Of a DNA stretch of 45,893 nt, positions 38,730 through 45,893 are shown in pieces. The stretch is taken from positions 1 through 45,893 of the forward strand of contig SVHZ01000013.1 in the NCBI GenBank assembly GCA_015055525.1, read 5' to 3'. Source of the DNA: Clostridiales bacterium. Its GTDB lineage: Bacteria; Bacillota; Clostridia; Christensenellales; Borkfalkiaceae. The notes beneath the pieces are model-generated. The model worked only from the letters and a program-made list of their open reading frames with translations. It had not been told where the DNA came from and ran no database searches. The position numbers and the translations under genes were made by a program. Within the stretch, counting starts at the first letter, position 1. Each line of letters begins with the position of its first letter.

Positions 38730-39404
38730 TTATTTGCGATTCATTTTCAAAATAGAAGTTATCGTTTCAATACCTGCGGGGCAAACCTTTTGGCAAGACA
38801 ACGCTTTTGAACATCCTTCCGTAAAATGCTTTTTGTACTCTTTGACTATCTCAGGTTTTTTATCCGCCGTTTGACTTGCAAGCAAATAAGACTCGTTTGC
38901 AAGAATTGCGCCGTAAAATTCAGCACCCGGATGATAATTTGGGCATACTTCCAAACAAAGCCCACATTTTAAGCATTTTGCCACCGAATATTGTTGTTTA
39001 TAATCTTTTTTATCACTTTTAGCAGTGTTTTCAAGATATGCTTTTACTTTGGTTAGATTTTCATAGATAATCGTTCTATCAACTACAAGGTCTGCAATTA
39101 CCGGGAACTTGCTCAATGGTTCTAAGATTAATTCATTACCCTTAATTTCATCAGCATAAGTAGCGCAAGCAAGCCGTGGTACGCCGTTTATTACCATTGC
39201 GCATCCGCCACAAACAGATTGCATGCAACTGCACTCCCAACGAATTCTACTAGTCGGATTTCCTTCTATATCAAAAAGATCGTCAGCATAATTTAGAGAG
39301 TCAAGTATTGCAGACACGGTTACGTGTTCTTGACCGTTATATTCAAAAGTTTGCCAATAAAACGGCTTATCGGGGGATTTTTGACGTTTAATTTTAACTT
39401 TCAT
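38730..39404 (-). CDS. frdB: Fumarate reductase/succinate dehydrogenase iron-sulfur subunit
   Basis: The 224-residue protein carries electrons between flavoprotein and membrane subunit. Cys ligands are visible for all three clusters: the N-terminal [2Fe-2S] CSCMQSVCGGCAMVINGVPR with a further Cys, the [4Fe-4S] CLKCGLCLEVCPN and the [3Fe-4S]-type CSKALSCQKVCPAG. Length is at the short end of the family. It abuts the flavoprotein gene (1-base overlap), giving the order cytochrome b-A-B. The N-terminus has KIKRQKSPDKPFYWQTFEY, as in SdhB/FrdB. Confidence 0.92.
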   Translation of the reverse strand: MKVKIKRQKSPDKPFYWQTFEYNGQEHVTVSAILDSLNYADDLFDIEGNPTSRIRWECSCMQSVCGGCAMVINGVPRLACATYADEIKGNELILEPLSKFPVIADLVVDRTIIYENLTKVKAYLENTAKSDKKDYKQQYSVAKCLKCGLCLEVCPNYHPGAEFYGAILANESYLLASQTADKKPEIVKEYKKHFTEGCSKALSCQKVCPAGIETITSILKMNRK

Positions 39405-41020
39405 TATTCACCCTCCCTTTGATATGAAACACGGTATTCTCCATTACAATAATCGCAAACGGAACTCAATTGATATTCTTTACTTGTTTCAGGATAATCT
39501 TCCCTAATATGCGCTCCGCGAGTTTCCTTTCGAGCAAGCGCGCTTGTTAAAATAGCGCGCGCAAGAATTAACATTGGTCTTAAACTATAACCAATGTAAA
39601 CGGATACGTCCGAATCAAACACTAATTTATCACTAATAGAAAGATAGTAGTCAATGCTCTTTATTCCTTCGATAAGTTTACTTTCCGAACGAGTAATTCC
39701 AAGGCAATCGTTCATTGTTTTTGCAATCTCGTGGCGAATATATACTGCCGAAAAACAACTTCTTGACAATAATCTTTCTTCAAGTATTTTCTCTTGTTCT
39801 AATAGGTATTTGCTAAAATCTGGGCGAACGCTAATTTTAGGCAAACTCGCTATACTATCCGCCGCTACTTTTCCACTATAAATCGCAGACAATAAAGAAT
39901 TTCCGCCCAAACGGTTTGCACCGTGATACATTGACGCACTTTCGCCTACGGCGTACAAATTATCAATAGAAGTCTTATGATTATAATTAACGTAAAGACC
40001 ACCCATAAAGAAATGAACGGAAGGATAAACGGGAATACTTTCTTTATACACGTCAATCCCTGCGTATTTACGGCAAATTTCCGCAACCTCAAACAAACGA
40101 GTTTTTATAATTTTTTCACCGAGAAATGAAATATCTAGGTAAACTTGCGAAGGCGCGTCGTATATACATTTAGAAACTACGTCTCGTGGCATTAAATTGC
40201 CATTTTTACCATAGCGCTCTTCCATGAAATATACTCTTTCGCCATTTTCAAGGTAATAAAGCCTACCGCCTTCACCACGCGCCGCTTCGCTGATTAACAT
40301 TCTCTTTTGTGGCGTTTCAACCGTGGTTGGATGATATTGAATAAACTCTAAATTTTTTAAGCGAGCGCCCTGCTCGTAAAGTTTTGCAACGGCATACCCG
40401 TCACAAAGAGTAGACCCCGTTGTCTTTCCAAATAAAAGATTTTGACCGCCCGTAGCGATTACGACTGCATCGGCAAATACAGTTTCTAATTTGCGCTCTT
40501 TTTCGTTATATAACGCTACGCCGTAGCACTTTCCGTCTTTGATAAGCGCCGAGTGAAAATGCCTACCCAAAAGTCTTTTTATAACTTCCCTTTCTTCATA
40601 TTTTCTCGTTTCTCTAATAAGAGCCGTCATTATTTGTTTGCCGGTAGACGCGCCCGCGTAAGCCGTACGATTTTTACTTTGCCCACCGAAAGCCCTAAGC
40701 GACACTTCGCCACTATTTTCTCTACTAAAAACAACGCCAAGACCTTCAAGCCATTTAACGATATTCGTTGCATTAGAGCAAAGCCCTTTAACTTCTTTTT
40801 CTCCGGCAATATTACCACCGTTTTTAATCGTATCGCTAGCGTGAAGTTCAAACGAGTCGTCTTCTTGTAAAGATGCATTAATACCGCCCGCCGCCATAAC
40901 TGATTGCGCTCTTTCAGACGGATACGGAGATACTATGGTACAAGTTATACCGCTTTCTGCAAGTTTAATAGCACAACTTAAACCAGAAAGCCCACTACCT
41001 ATAATTAAAACCTGTTTCAT
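39404..41020 (-). CDS. frdA: Fumarate reductase/succinate dehydrogenase flavoprotein subunit
   Basis: 538 residues starting MKQVLIIGSGLSGLSCAIKL, the FAD-binding Rossmann motif GxGxxG. Catalytic elements are present: FIQYHPTTVETPQ (active-site His), SEAARGEGGRLYY (proton-shuttle Arg) and ANRLGGNSLLSAIYSG. In the segment RAQSVMAAGGINASL, the His that covalently binds FAD in SdhA/FrdA is replaced by Gln, so FAD should be non-covalent. I start it at 41020, not at the upstream in-frame 41086 start, because the former has a GGGGG-type ribosome site and overlaps the cytochrome stop in the common ATGA way. Confidence 0.93.
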   Translation of the reverse strand: MKQVLIIGSGLSGLSCAIKLAESGITCTIVSPYPSERAQSVMAAGGINASLQEDDSFELHASDTIKNGGNIAGEKEVKGLCSNATNIVKWLEGLGVVFSRENSGEVSLRAFGGQSKNRTAYAGASTGKQIMTALIRETRKYEEREVIKRLLGRHFHSALIKDGKCYGVALYNEKERKLETVFADAVVIATGGQNLLFGKTTGSTLCDGYAVAKLYEQGARLKNLEFIQYHPTTVETPQKRMLISEAARGEGGRLYYLENGERVYFMEERYGKNGNLMPRDVVSKCIYDAPSQVYLDISFLGEKIIKTRLFEVAEICRKYAGIDVYKESIPVYPSVHFFMGGLYVNYNHKTSIDNLYAVGESASMYHGANRLGGNSLLSAIYSGKVAADSIASLPKISVRPDFSKYLLEQEKILEERLLSRSCFSAVYIRHEIAKTMNDCLGITRSESKLIEGIKSIDYYLSISDKLVFDSDVSVYIGYSLRPMLILARAILTSALARKETRGAHIREDYPETSKEYQLSSVCDYCNGEYRVSYQREGE

Positions 41021-41553
41021 TTTACTACCCCCACAAACAAGCAAAGATAGAAACCAACTATACACGCAATCAAAGTTAAACCGCAAATTATTTTAATAGC
41101 GATATCTATAATTTTTATAGACTTTTTATTACCTATTCCAAGGGTAATAAAGGCTTTACTTGTTGAAACGGAAACGTGCGCTAATGCAACTATAAAAAAC
41201 AACGGATGTAATATTGCGTGTAAAATTTTTGGTTGAAAATGATTTAACGCACCTGCAATATGTAAGCCTATAAAAAGAATAAGCAAAATACCACTAATTC
41301 GTTGTACAATCGTTTGCTTGTTCAATTTTGGATAATTATTACTATTTCTTTTTTCTGCGCCTTTATGCCCCAAAATTGCAAGAACAATGCTAATAACTGC
41401 ATGCACCGTCATCAGTACCACTAAAATTCGTGAAGGATAAGCGCTCATTTTAGCAATCCCCGCCCTAAATAGCATCCATACAGAATAAAATATTGCGTGA
41501 ACTAAAATTAAAATAGTACTAATTAAACTTAATACCGCATTAACTTTTCTCAT
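41017..41553 (-). CDS. Fumarate reductase/succinate dehydrogenase cytochrome b-type membrane subunit
   Basis: 178 residues with five hydrophobic helices (about 7-27, 41-63, 85-105, 109-130, 145-172), as expected for single-subunit (type B/E) membrane anchors. His residues suited to haem ligation occur in several helices (His19, His51, His63, His98, His105, His113, His117, His126). It precedes the flavoprotein and overlaps it by 4 bases, giving the order C-A-B as in Bacillus and Campylobacter-type enzymes. Assignment rests on topology and operon order more than on sequence motifs. Confidence 0.8.
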   Translation of the reverse strand: MRKVNAVLSLISTILILVHAIFYSVWMLFRAGIAKMSAYPSRILVVLMTVHAVISIVLAILGHKGAEKRNSNNYPKLNKQTIVQRISGILLILFIGLHIAGALNHFQPKILHAILHPLFFIVALAHVSVSTSKAFITLGIGNKKSIKIIDIAIKIICGLTLIACIVGFYLCLFVGVVK

Positions 41554-41614
41554 TGATACCTCTATTTATTATTCTTTGTAATCAATTTATTCCCCCAACT
41601 TAGTTGGGCGTTAT

Positions 41615-42130
41615 TTAACTGTTTTGATTAATGTAGTCTAAAAGTTCCTTTGCAACTTCTTGAGCGTTAGCAACAAATTTTAATTTAACCGTTTTGTGAC
41701 CGGGAACGTCTAAACTAATAGTACCGTAGTCATACGAGAATTTTTGAATAATAAATTCACGAATAAATCCTGGTTGGAAAACGTGTGGAACGTCAACGTC
41801 CATATAACAGTACGAAAGGTCTACAAGTGAAATTTTTACTTCATTTTTACCGTAAAAATACACGTATTCGCCATCTGTTTCCGCTAAAACACTAGGAAGT
41901 TTATTATATTCGATATAAGGGCGAATAAAGGTAAAATATCCGATTAAGCCAAAAAACAACACAATACCAATTACGATAACAAGTATCGTTGGGTTTAGAA
42001 ATAAAGATGGGTCTAAAATAAGAACTGTAACGGGCATCACCAAAGCAAGGGCAATATAAATTACCGCGTAATAAATAAGAACGAACTTTAATAACCCAAG
42101 TTTATCCATTTTCGATACGAGAACTTTCAT
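41615..42130 (-). CDS. Two-span membrane protein with PH-like domain, unknown function
   Basis: The 171-residue product has two hydrophobic helices (about 16-39 and 47-68), followed by a beta-rich domain of about 95 residues (AETDGEYVYFYGKNEVKISL, about 83-102; GTISLDVPGHKTVKLKFV, about 136-153). The layout resembles the protein at 27265 and YdbS-like PH proteins. Its gene starts 3 bases after the Pr6Pr-like gene, so the two are in one operon. No function is known to me. Confidence 0.6.
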   Translation of the reverse strand: MKVLVSKMDKLGLLKFVLIYYAVIYIALALVMPVTVLILDPSLFLNPTILVIVIGIVLFFGLIGYFTFIRPYIEYNKLPSVLAETDGEYVYFYGKNEVKISLVDLSYCYMDVDVPHVFQPGFIREFIIQKFSYDYGTISLDVPGHKTVKLKFVANAQEVAKELLDYINQNS

Positions 42131-42133
42131 TTT

Positions 42134-42814
42134 TTACTCCTTAATTTTTTGTTTTCTTGAAATTCTATCAAGCCCATAGAAAACAAAGCCCATTGCAATA
42201 AATGCAACTGATAATATCGCAATCCACATTAAAACTCCAGGAACTCCTTGCGTTTCAAGGTTTACGAAGAAATATGGGTAAATAAGCGTTGTGCCAGTAG
42301 GAGTTAAAATAGAAGTATTAAACCCTAAAATAGCCGCGTGAATTAAAAGGAATATAGCATAGCCAAGTGGAAAACTTATTGATGCTATAGGATAGCGCCA
42401 AGTAGTCTTTTTCCTTTCATAAAATAAAAACCAATCTGCTATGTACATAAGCGGAAGAACAACGTGGAAACAAATACTACCTATTCTCCAGTTAAGTTGT
42501 GGGTTACGGTCTGCCGCCCCAGCAAGCACAAAGTTAAACACAAGGAAGGTAAGAACGATTCCAAGCATACCGATAAACTTCAAAATTGGAGTTGCAGTAA
42601 CAAAGCCGTCTTCCTTTCTTTTGATAGTTTGAACAAGCGCCGTAACCATAACGCCAAGACACAAGAAGTTGCTAAGGTTAGTAAAGTAAACGTAAAAATC
42701 CCATCTAAACATTTTAATATCGTCAAAAATACCAAGACAGGCAATACATCCAACGAGCCCCAAAGTGCAATAAACCGTTTGAAAAATTAGTTGAACTGTT
42801 CTGTTTTTAATCAT
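42134..42814 (-). CDS. Pr6Pr/FAR-17a-like polytopic membrane protein
   Basis: The 226-residue protein has six hydrophobic helices with the order and motifs of the Pr6Pr family (related to AIG1/FAR-17a): DFYVYFTNLSNFLCLGVMV (about 39-57), a conserved Asn-rich TNLSN in the loop, HVVLPLMYIADWFLFYERK (about 117-135) with the His in TM4, and a Phe-Pro motif ISFPLGYAIFLLIHA (about 145-159). Eukaryotic relatives hydrolyse fatty-acid esters of hydroxy fatty acids, with Thr and His as catalytic residues; whether the bacterial form does so is unknown. The conserved Thr and His are both present. Confidence 0.75.
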   Translation of the reverse strand: MIKNRTVQLIFQTVYCTLGLVGCIACLGIFDDIKMFRWDFYVYFTNLSNFLCLGVMVTALVQTIKRKEDGFVTATPILKFIGMLGIVLTFLVFNFVLAGAADRNPQLNWRIGSICFHVVLPLMYIADWFLFYERKKTTWRYPIASISFPLGYAIFLLIHAAILGFNTSILTPTGTTLIYPYFFVNLETQGVPGVLMWIAILSVAFIAMGFVFYGLDRISRKQKIKE

Positions 42815-42842
42815 AATTATTCTCCTTTGCTTAATAAAACGT

Positions 42843-43259
42843 TTAATTAAGAGTTTGCAATAAATTTCCGGTGAAAACGCAATAAGATATTACAGTAAAC
42901 AATATTGCAACAACGCCTAAAAATTGAATAGCGAAACTCAATTTACTTTTTCCTTTTTTACGAAATGCAACCGATAAGCCAAGACCAAGACCGCAAAACA
43001 ATGCAGCCGAAGCGTTCAAAAAACTAATTATCCAACCGATAACGCCCAAAAAACCTTCGTAATTAGGGCAAGAAATCAATCCGAGAAATAAATACAACGG
43101 GGATATTAAAACGTAACCAACCGTCAAGGCAAAGTTAGAAATTACACCCGCTCTATCAAGATTATTGTAGACTACTTCATCGCTTTTTTTCGTTAACGCA
43201 CCAAGAAGTACGAATAAAAGAATACCCGCGATTATACACAAAATTAAATAGTAATACAT
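42843..43259 (-). CDS. Small four-TM membrane protein, unknown function
   Basis: 138 residues with four hydrophobic helices (about 2-20, 40-62, 74-100, 110-132) separated by short loops. No conserved motif is recognised. It is the first gene of the small membrane-protein operon, has its own promoter at 43318-43290, and is followed by the Pr6Pr-like gene 28 bases downstream. Confidence 0.6.
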   Translation of the reverse strand: MYYYLILCIIAGILLFVLLGALTKKSDEVVYNNLDRAGVISNFALTVGYVLISPLYLFLGLISCPNYEGFLGVIGWIISFLNASAALFCGLGLGLSVAFRKKGKSKLSFAIQFLGVVAILFTVISYCVFTGNLLQTLN

Positions 43260-43289
43260 AAATTTTTACCCCTATTAAACTTTTAGTTT

Positions 43290-43318
43290 AATATATACTA
43301 ACAAATAGCGCGTTACAA
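43290..43318 (-). promoter_or_regulatory. Promoter of the small membrane-protein operon
   Basis: Minus-strand TTGTAA (43318-43313), 17 bases, TATATT (43295-43290). The -35 lies in a direct repeat GTTACAAAA, repeated 11 bases further upstream, a possible activator or repressor site. Confidence 0.6.
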
Positions 43319-43326
43319 AAGTGTTA

Positions 43327-43356
43327 CAAAAAAAAGAACGGTTTATAAAACCGTTC
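43327..43356 (-). terminator. Terminator of the repeat-rich surface protein gene
   Basis: Stem GAACGGTTT/AAACCGTTC (43336-43344 with 43348-43356), then a run of nine T on the minus strand (43335-43327). It lies 36 bases past the stop codon. Confidence 0.85.
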
Positions 43357-43392
43357 CTTAATTTTTATATATATTTTTACTAAATTAGCAAA

Positions 43393-45893
43393 TTATTCAT
43401 TGTTATCTTGTTGATCTTTCGACTTATTGCCACGTTTCTTTTTCATAATGAAAAGACCTATAACAACGCCAATCGAAAGCACTGCAAACGCAATAATAAC
43501 AAAAATCGAACCTTTACCTATCATAGACGCAATTGAACCTTGATCACTCTTATCTCTCGTTTGAAGTAAATAAATGTAATCACCGAGCGCTCCGTCGTTC
43601 AAATCCGACGCTTGACCGTGTTGATTTAGAACTGTTTTTACAACGTATCTATTACCTTCACCGTGAGACCAATTTGCTATACTTTGGCTCGTTCCAAGCG
43701 AAGTAATGGGATTACCTGCGCTTGCGTCCTTTGTATAAAAAAGATATATATCATCTGCAAAAACGTTCGTATAGGAATTTAAGTTGCCTTCTATCTTATA
43801 ATAGGTAGCGCCGTCTTTTATAAAGCTTGCGTAATCTTCGTCGTGAACGGCGATAATGTTGCGAATTGCTTTATTGGGATCGGACGTTCTCTTATAACCA
43901 AGATATACGTAATCACTATGCGCCCCGACACCATAATTAAGATCTTTAGTGAGCATATAATCGCAACCAGCAGCAAGAAGCATCGCTTTCGCTTCTGCAT
44001 CATTACCCCAACCAACTACGATTTCACTTACGTACTTTGGCTCTTCATTAGCGCGTTTCATATGAATAAACCACATATTACCAGAATGTTCATCCATATC
44101 GTCATATAACGCTTTTCCGTTTTGAGTTCTTACCGTTTGCCATCCGTCAATTATAGCGTTATTGTCAATTTTTATATCGAGAATAGAACTTCCAGCCGCA
44201 GGATTTGTCGTCGCATAAAGATATACGCGCTTACAAGTTTTAGTGACGTAATCTTCTTCGCAGAAAATATTTACGTCGCTTACAAGTTGATACTTAACGT
44301 TGTTTTTTACGTATTCCGCATCAGGCTCTTTATCAGTTTCACCCGCATAATATAAGAACATATCGGTAATAGGATCTCTTACCGAAGGGTCTTTTGTATA
44401 ACCAATATAAGTCGTATTATCACTATCTTCAAGGTTAAGATTTTTATTGATAACCGTATGCGCTCCGATTATTGCAAGATTATTCATAAGATAGGAAGCG
44501 TCAAGAGCATCGCAACTAATATTTTCCCCATCAAGCACTTTTTCTTTACTAGTAATATACACTGACGTAAGATACTTTCCTTCTTGGTAGGCATTTCCAC
44601 GCACGTACATATAGAACGGTGACATAGCCATATTCATTGTCTTACCCGCACTATATCCATATTGGTAGGAATAATTAAGCCCACTTGTTATATTAACAGG
44701 CTTTTCACTATTCGAAAGGAAGGAGTTTATTGCCCTATACCCCGTAGGCGCTTTTTCAGGAATAACCGAGAATCCTAATACGTCGCCCGGTTTCAAAGGC
44801 GTATCTCCATAACCGGGACCCGCTACGTAAAGCCTTGCATCTTTCGAGCGGATATTAGAATCAAATAAAACTCTATCGTTATGATCAACAACGTAACGCG
44901 TTGCAAGTGTATATCCCTTTCCGTCATAAGTTATAGTTTCGGAAAAATACTTACCCATCTCGCCACCAGTCGTCATTGAACCTATACCGTAAATAGCGCG
45001 ATAAGGATTATAGGTAGTGGTAAAAAGTATTGCACCCTCCACTTCTTTAATGCCATCACTACCAGCGCAAGACCCTTTCATCGTGGCAAGCATATCGTAT
45101 TCCATATCAACGGCAGCGCTAGAAATACTTTCAACGTCGTTAAAATAACCTTCCCAAGAAACGTCGTACATCATTGCAAGCCCGCCAATATATTCCGTAC
45201 CGCTAACGTATGCTTTACTAGGTAAAAAATACAAATAGTAAGGCTTATTCTCATTTATATACTTTAATCCGCCAACGTTGAGATTTACAGCCGAGCCTCC
45301 GCTAAACAAGTTGACAGGTTCGTAACCAACAGGTGCGTCCGCCCTATCGTTAACTACTGTGAAATCAGAAGTTATTGGCGAACCAAACGCGCTAACTCTC
45401 GTTTTGTAAAGAGTAAGATCGCCCGCCGTACCGCTTTCCGCATACGTCAAGGTTCCACCACCCGCGCTATACTGCGTTGAGTTGTAACCATAAGCAAATC
45501 GAATATCGGTAAGTGCGTTTGCCGTTTTGTTCGTCGTTTTGTATCCAAGATAGGTGCAGTAGTCCGCATCAGGGGTAAGGTTGACGTTGTAAAGAACGTA
45601 TTTTTCGTTTTTTAGTTTAAGTTTACAGTGTTCTTCGTCTTCAGCCGTGAAAAGTTTTGCGTCTGCAAGATACTTACCACGCGCAAAATCCCCAGTTAAA
45701 TCTTCTTGACGGTAACTAACGAAAATACCGTCTACGTCGTCGTCAAAGGCATAGCGATTTAAGTTTTCACAATTGACGTTACCAAACGCGCTAAGCGCAC
45801 CATAACCTTCGTCAAGGCGCCCGTCGCCAGTTCTAACGATAAAATCCGCTTCAATTGGCGCACCTGCCGCTTTATCTCTTGAAATATAAGGAG
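43393..45893 (-). CDS. Large repeat-rich, membrane-anchored surface protein, N-terminus beyond the window
   Basis: The frame is open from the stop at 43393 to the window edge without interruption (more than 830 residues), so the start lies outside. It is built from at least eight repeats whose core reads roughly (L/I)Y-(L/I)-(G/F/L)-Y-K/T-T-x-(D/N)-x-x-x-(G/A)-x-x-I-x-D/S, e.g. YLGYKTTKNTANALTDI, YIGYTKDPSVRDPITDM, YLGYKRTSDPNKAIRNI and LFYTKDASAGNPITSL. This resembles MABP-like beta-repeat modules of large clostridial surface proteins. The C-terminus has one TM helix (FVIIAFAVLSIGVVIGLFIM) and the basic tail KKKRG, without LPxTG, so it is membrane- rather than sortase-anchored. Confidence 0.85.
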   Translation of the reverse strand, partial: PYISRDKAAGAPIEADFIVRTGDGRLDEGYGALSAFGNVNCENLNRYAFDDDVDGIFVSYRQEDLTGDFARGKYLADAKLFTAEDEEHCKLKLKNEKYVLYNVNLTPDADYCTYLGYKTTNKTANALTDIRFAYGYNSTQYSAGGGTLTYAESGTAGDLTLYKTRVSAFGSPITSDFTVVNDRADAPVGYEPVNLFSGGSAVNLNVGGLKYINENKPYYLYFLPSKAYVSGTEYIGGLAMMYDVSWEGYFNDVESISSAAVDMEYDMLATMKGSCAGSDGIKEVEGAILFTTTYNPYRAIYGIGSMTTGGEMGKYFSETITYDGKGYTLATRYVVDHNDRVLFDSNIRSKDARLYVAGPGYGDTPLKPGDVLGFSVIPEKAPTGYRAINSFLSNSEKPVNITSGLNYSYQYGYSAGKTMNMAMSPFYMYVRGNAYQEGKYLTSVYITSKEKVLDGENISCDALDASYLMNNLAIIGAHTVINKNLNLEDSDNTTYIGYTKDPSVRDPITDMFLYYAGETDKEPDAEYVKNNVKYQLVSDVNIFCEEDYVTKTCKRVYLYATTNPAAGSSILDIKIDNNAIIDGWQTVRTQNGKALYDDMDEHSGNMWFIHMKRANEEPKYVSEIVVGWGNDAEAKAMLLAAGCDYMLTKDLNYGVGAHSDYVYLGYKRTSDPNKAIRNIIAVHDEDYASFIKDGATYYKIEGNLNSYTNVFADDIYLFYTKDASAGNPITSLGTSQSIANWSHGEGNRYVVKTVLNQHGQASDLNDGALGDYIYLLQTRDKSDQGSIASMIGKGSIFVIIAFAVLSIGVVIGLFIMKKKRGNKSKDQQDNNE

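Noticed and set aside
42464-42790. Plus-strand reading frame of 108 codons opposite the Pr6Pr-like gene
   Set aside because: It is antisense to a clear membrane-protein gene, has no ribosome site and no recognisable product.

Overview
The window looks like chromosomal DNA from a low-GC, Gram-positive-type anaerobe, most likely an uncultured member of the Clostridia. The evidence is AT-rich intergenic DNA with canonical sigma-A promoters (TTGACA-N17-TATAAT), AGGAG-type ribosome sites, the GGGtGRT/NifU-like gene pair seen in anaerobic Firmicutes, fumarate-reductase-type genes, a VanW protein, SpoIIE/STAS partner-switching proteins and CCA-encoding tRNA genes. No phage, plasmid, complete insertion sequence or CRISPR array was seen. 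Both window edges cut through genes for exported or surface proteins.

Layout. 1-807: end-truncated exported protein (minus). 976-3424: tyrS-yigZ-recX operon (minus). 3602-5307: IscU/NifU-like scaffold plus GGGtGRT protein (plus). 5408-8940: an accessory-looking island with an SGNH hydrolase, a clan GH-A glycosidase, a 3'-terminal fragment of the GGGtGRT gene whose protein is identical to the intact copy, and a divergent XRE repressor/zinc-ribbon pair sharing twin operators. 9118-17101: a complete arginine operon argG-H-C-J-B-D-F. 17136-20706: minus-strand cluster of GtrA, acetyltransferase-like, zinc-ribbon membrane and condensation-fold proteins. 20832-21198: three structured palindromic repeats. 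21243-24153: yjbQ divergent from SIS isomerase, FSA-type aldolase and rpe, with a fourth repeat inside the operon. 24215-26835: ZIP transporter, MBL-fold hydrolase, a branched structured intergenic element and a DMT-type transporter. 26920-30292: tRNA-Leu and tRNA-Arg, each with duplicated pieces of its own 3' end downstream, flanking a crp-vanW-membrane protein operon. 30373-37565: a signalling operon combining a seven-TM SpoIIE phosphatase/HATPase protein, two STAS proteins and a split ppGpp synthetase/hydrolase pair. 37746-41553: fumarate reductase (cytochrome b, flavoprotein, iron-sulfur) followed by an acetyltransferase and a small acidic protein. 41615-43259: three small membrane proteins. 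43393-45893: a repeat-rich membrane-anchored surface protein, open at the window edge.

How the parts work together. The arg operon accounts for glutamate to arginine apart from carbamoyl phosphate; ArgJ recycles the acetyl group, so no separate argA is needed. The yjbQ/SIS/FSA/Rpe block is a sugar-phosphate interconversion module. The 30373-37565 operon appears to couple an environmental sensor, protein phosphorylation switching and (p)ppGpp turnover.

The least explained DNA is non-coding. (i) A ~126-128 bp palindromic family (four copies) keeps a GACC/GGTC tip and TTAG outer arms while its 11-bp middle stem is replaced by different, still complementary sequence in each variant. (ii) Modules downstream of both tRNA genes combine an inverted T-arm, a hairpin-rich insert and a direct copy of the tRNA 3' end. 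All coordinates and structures were read by eye; no homology search or folding program was run.
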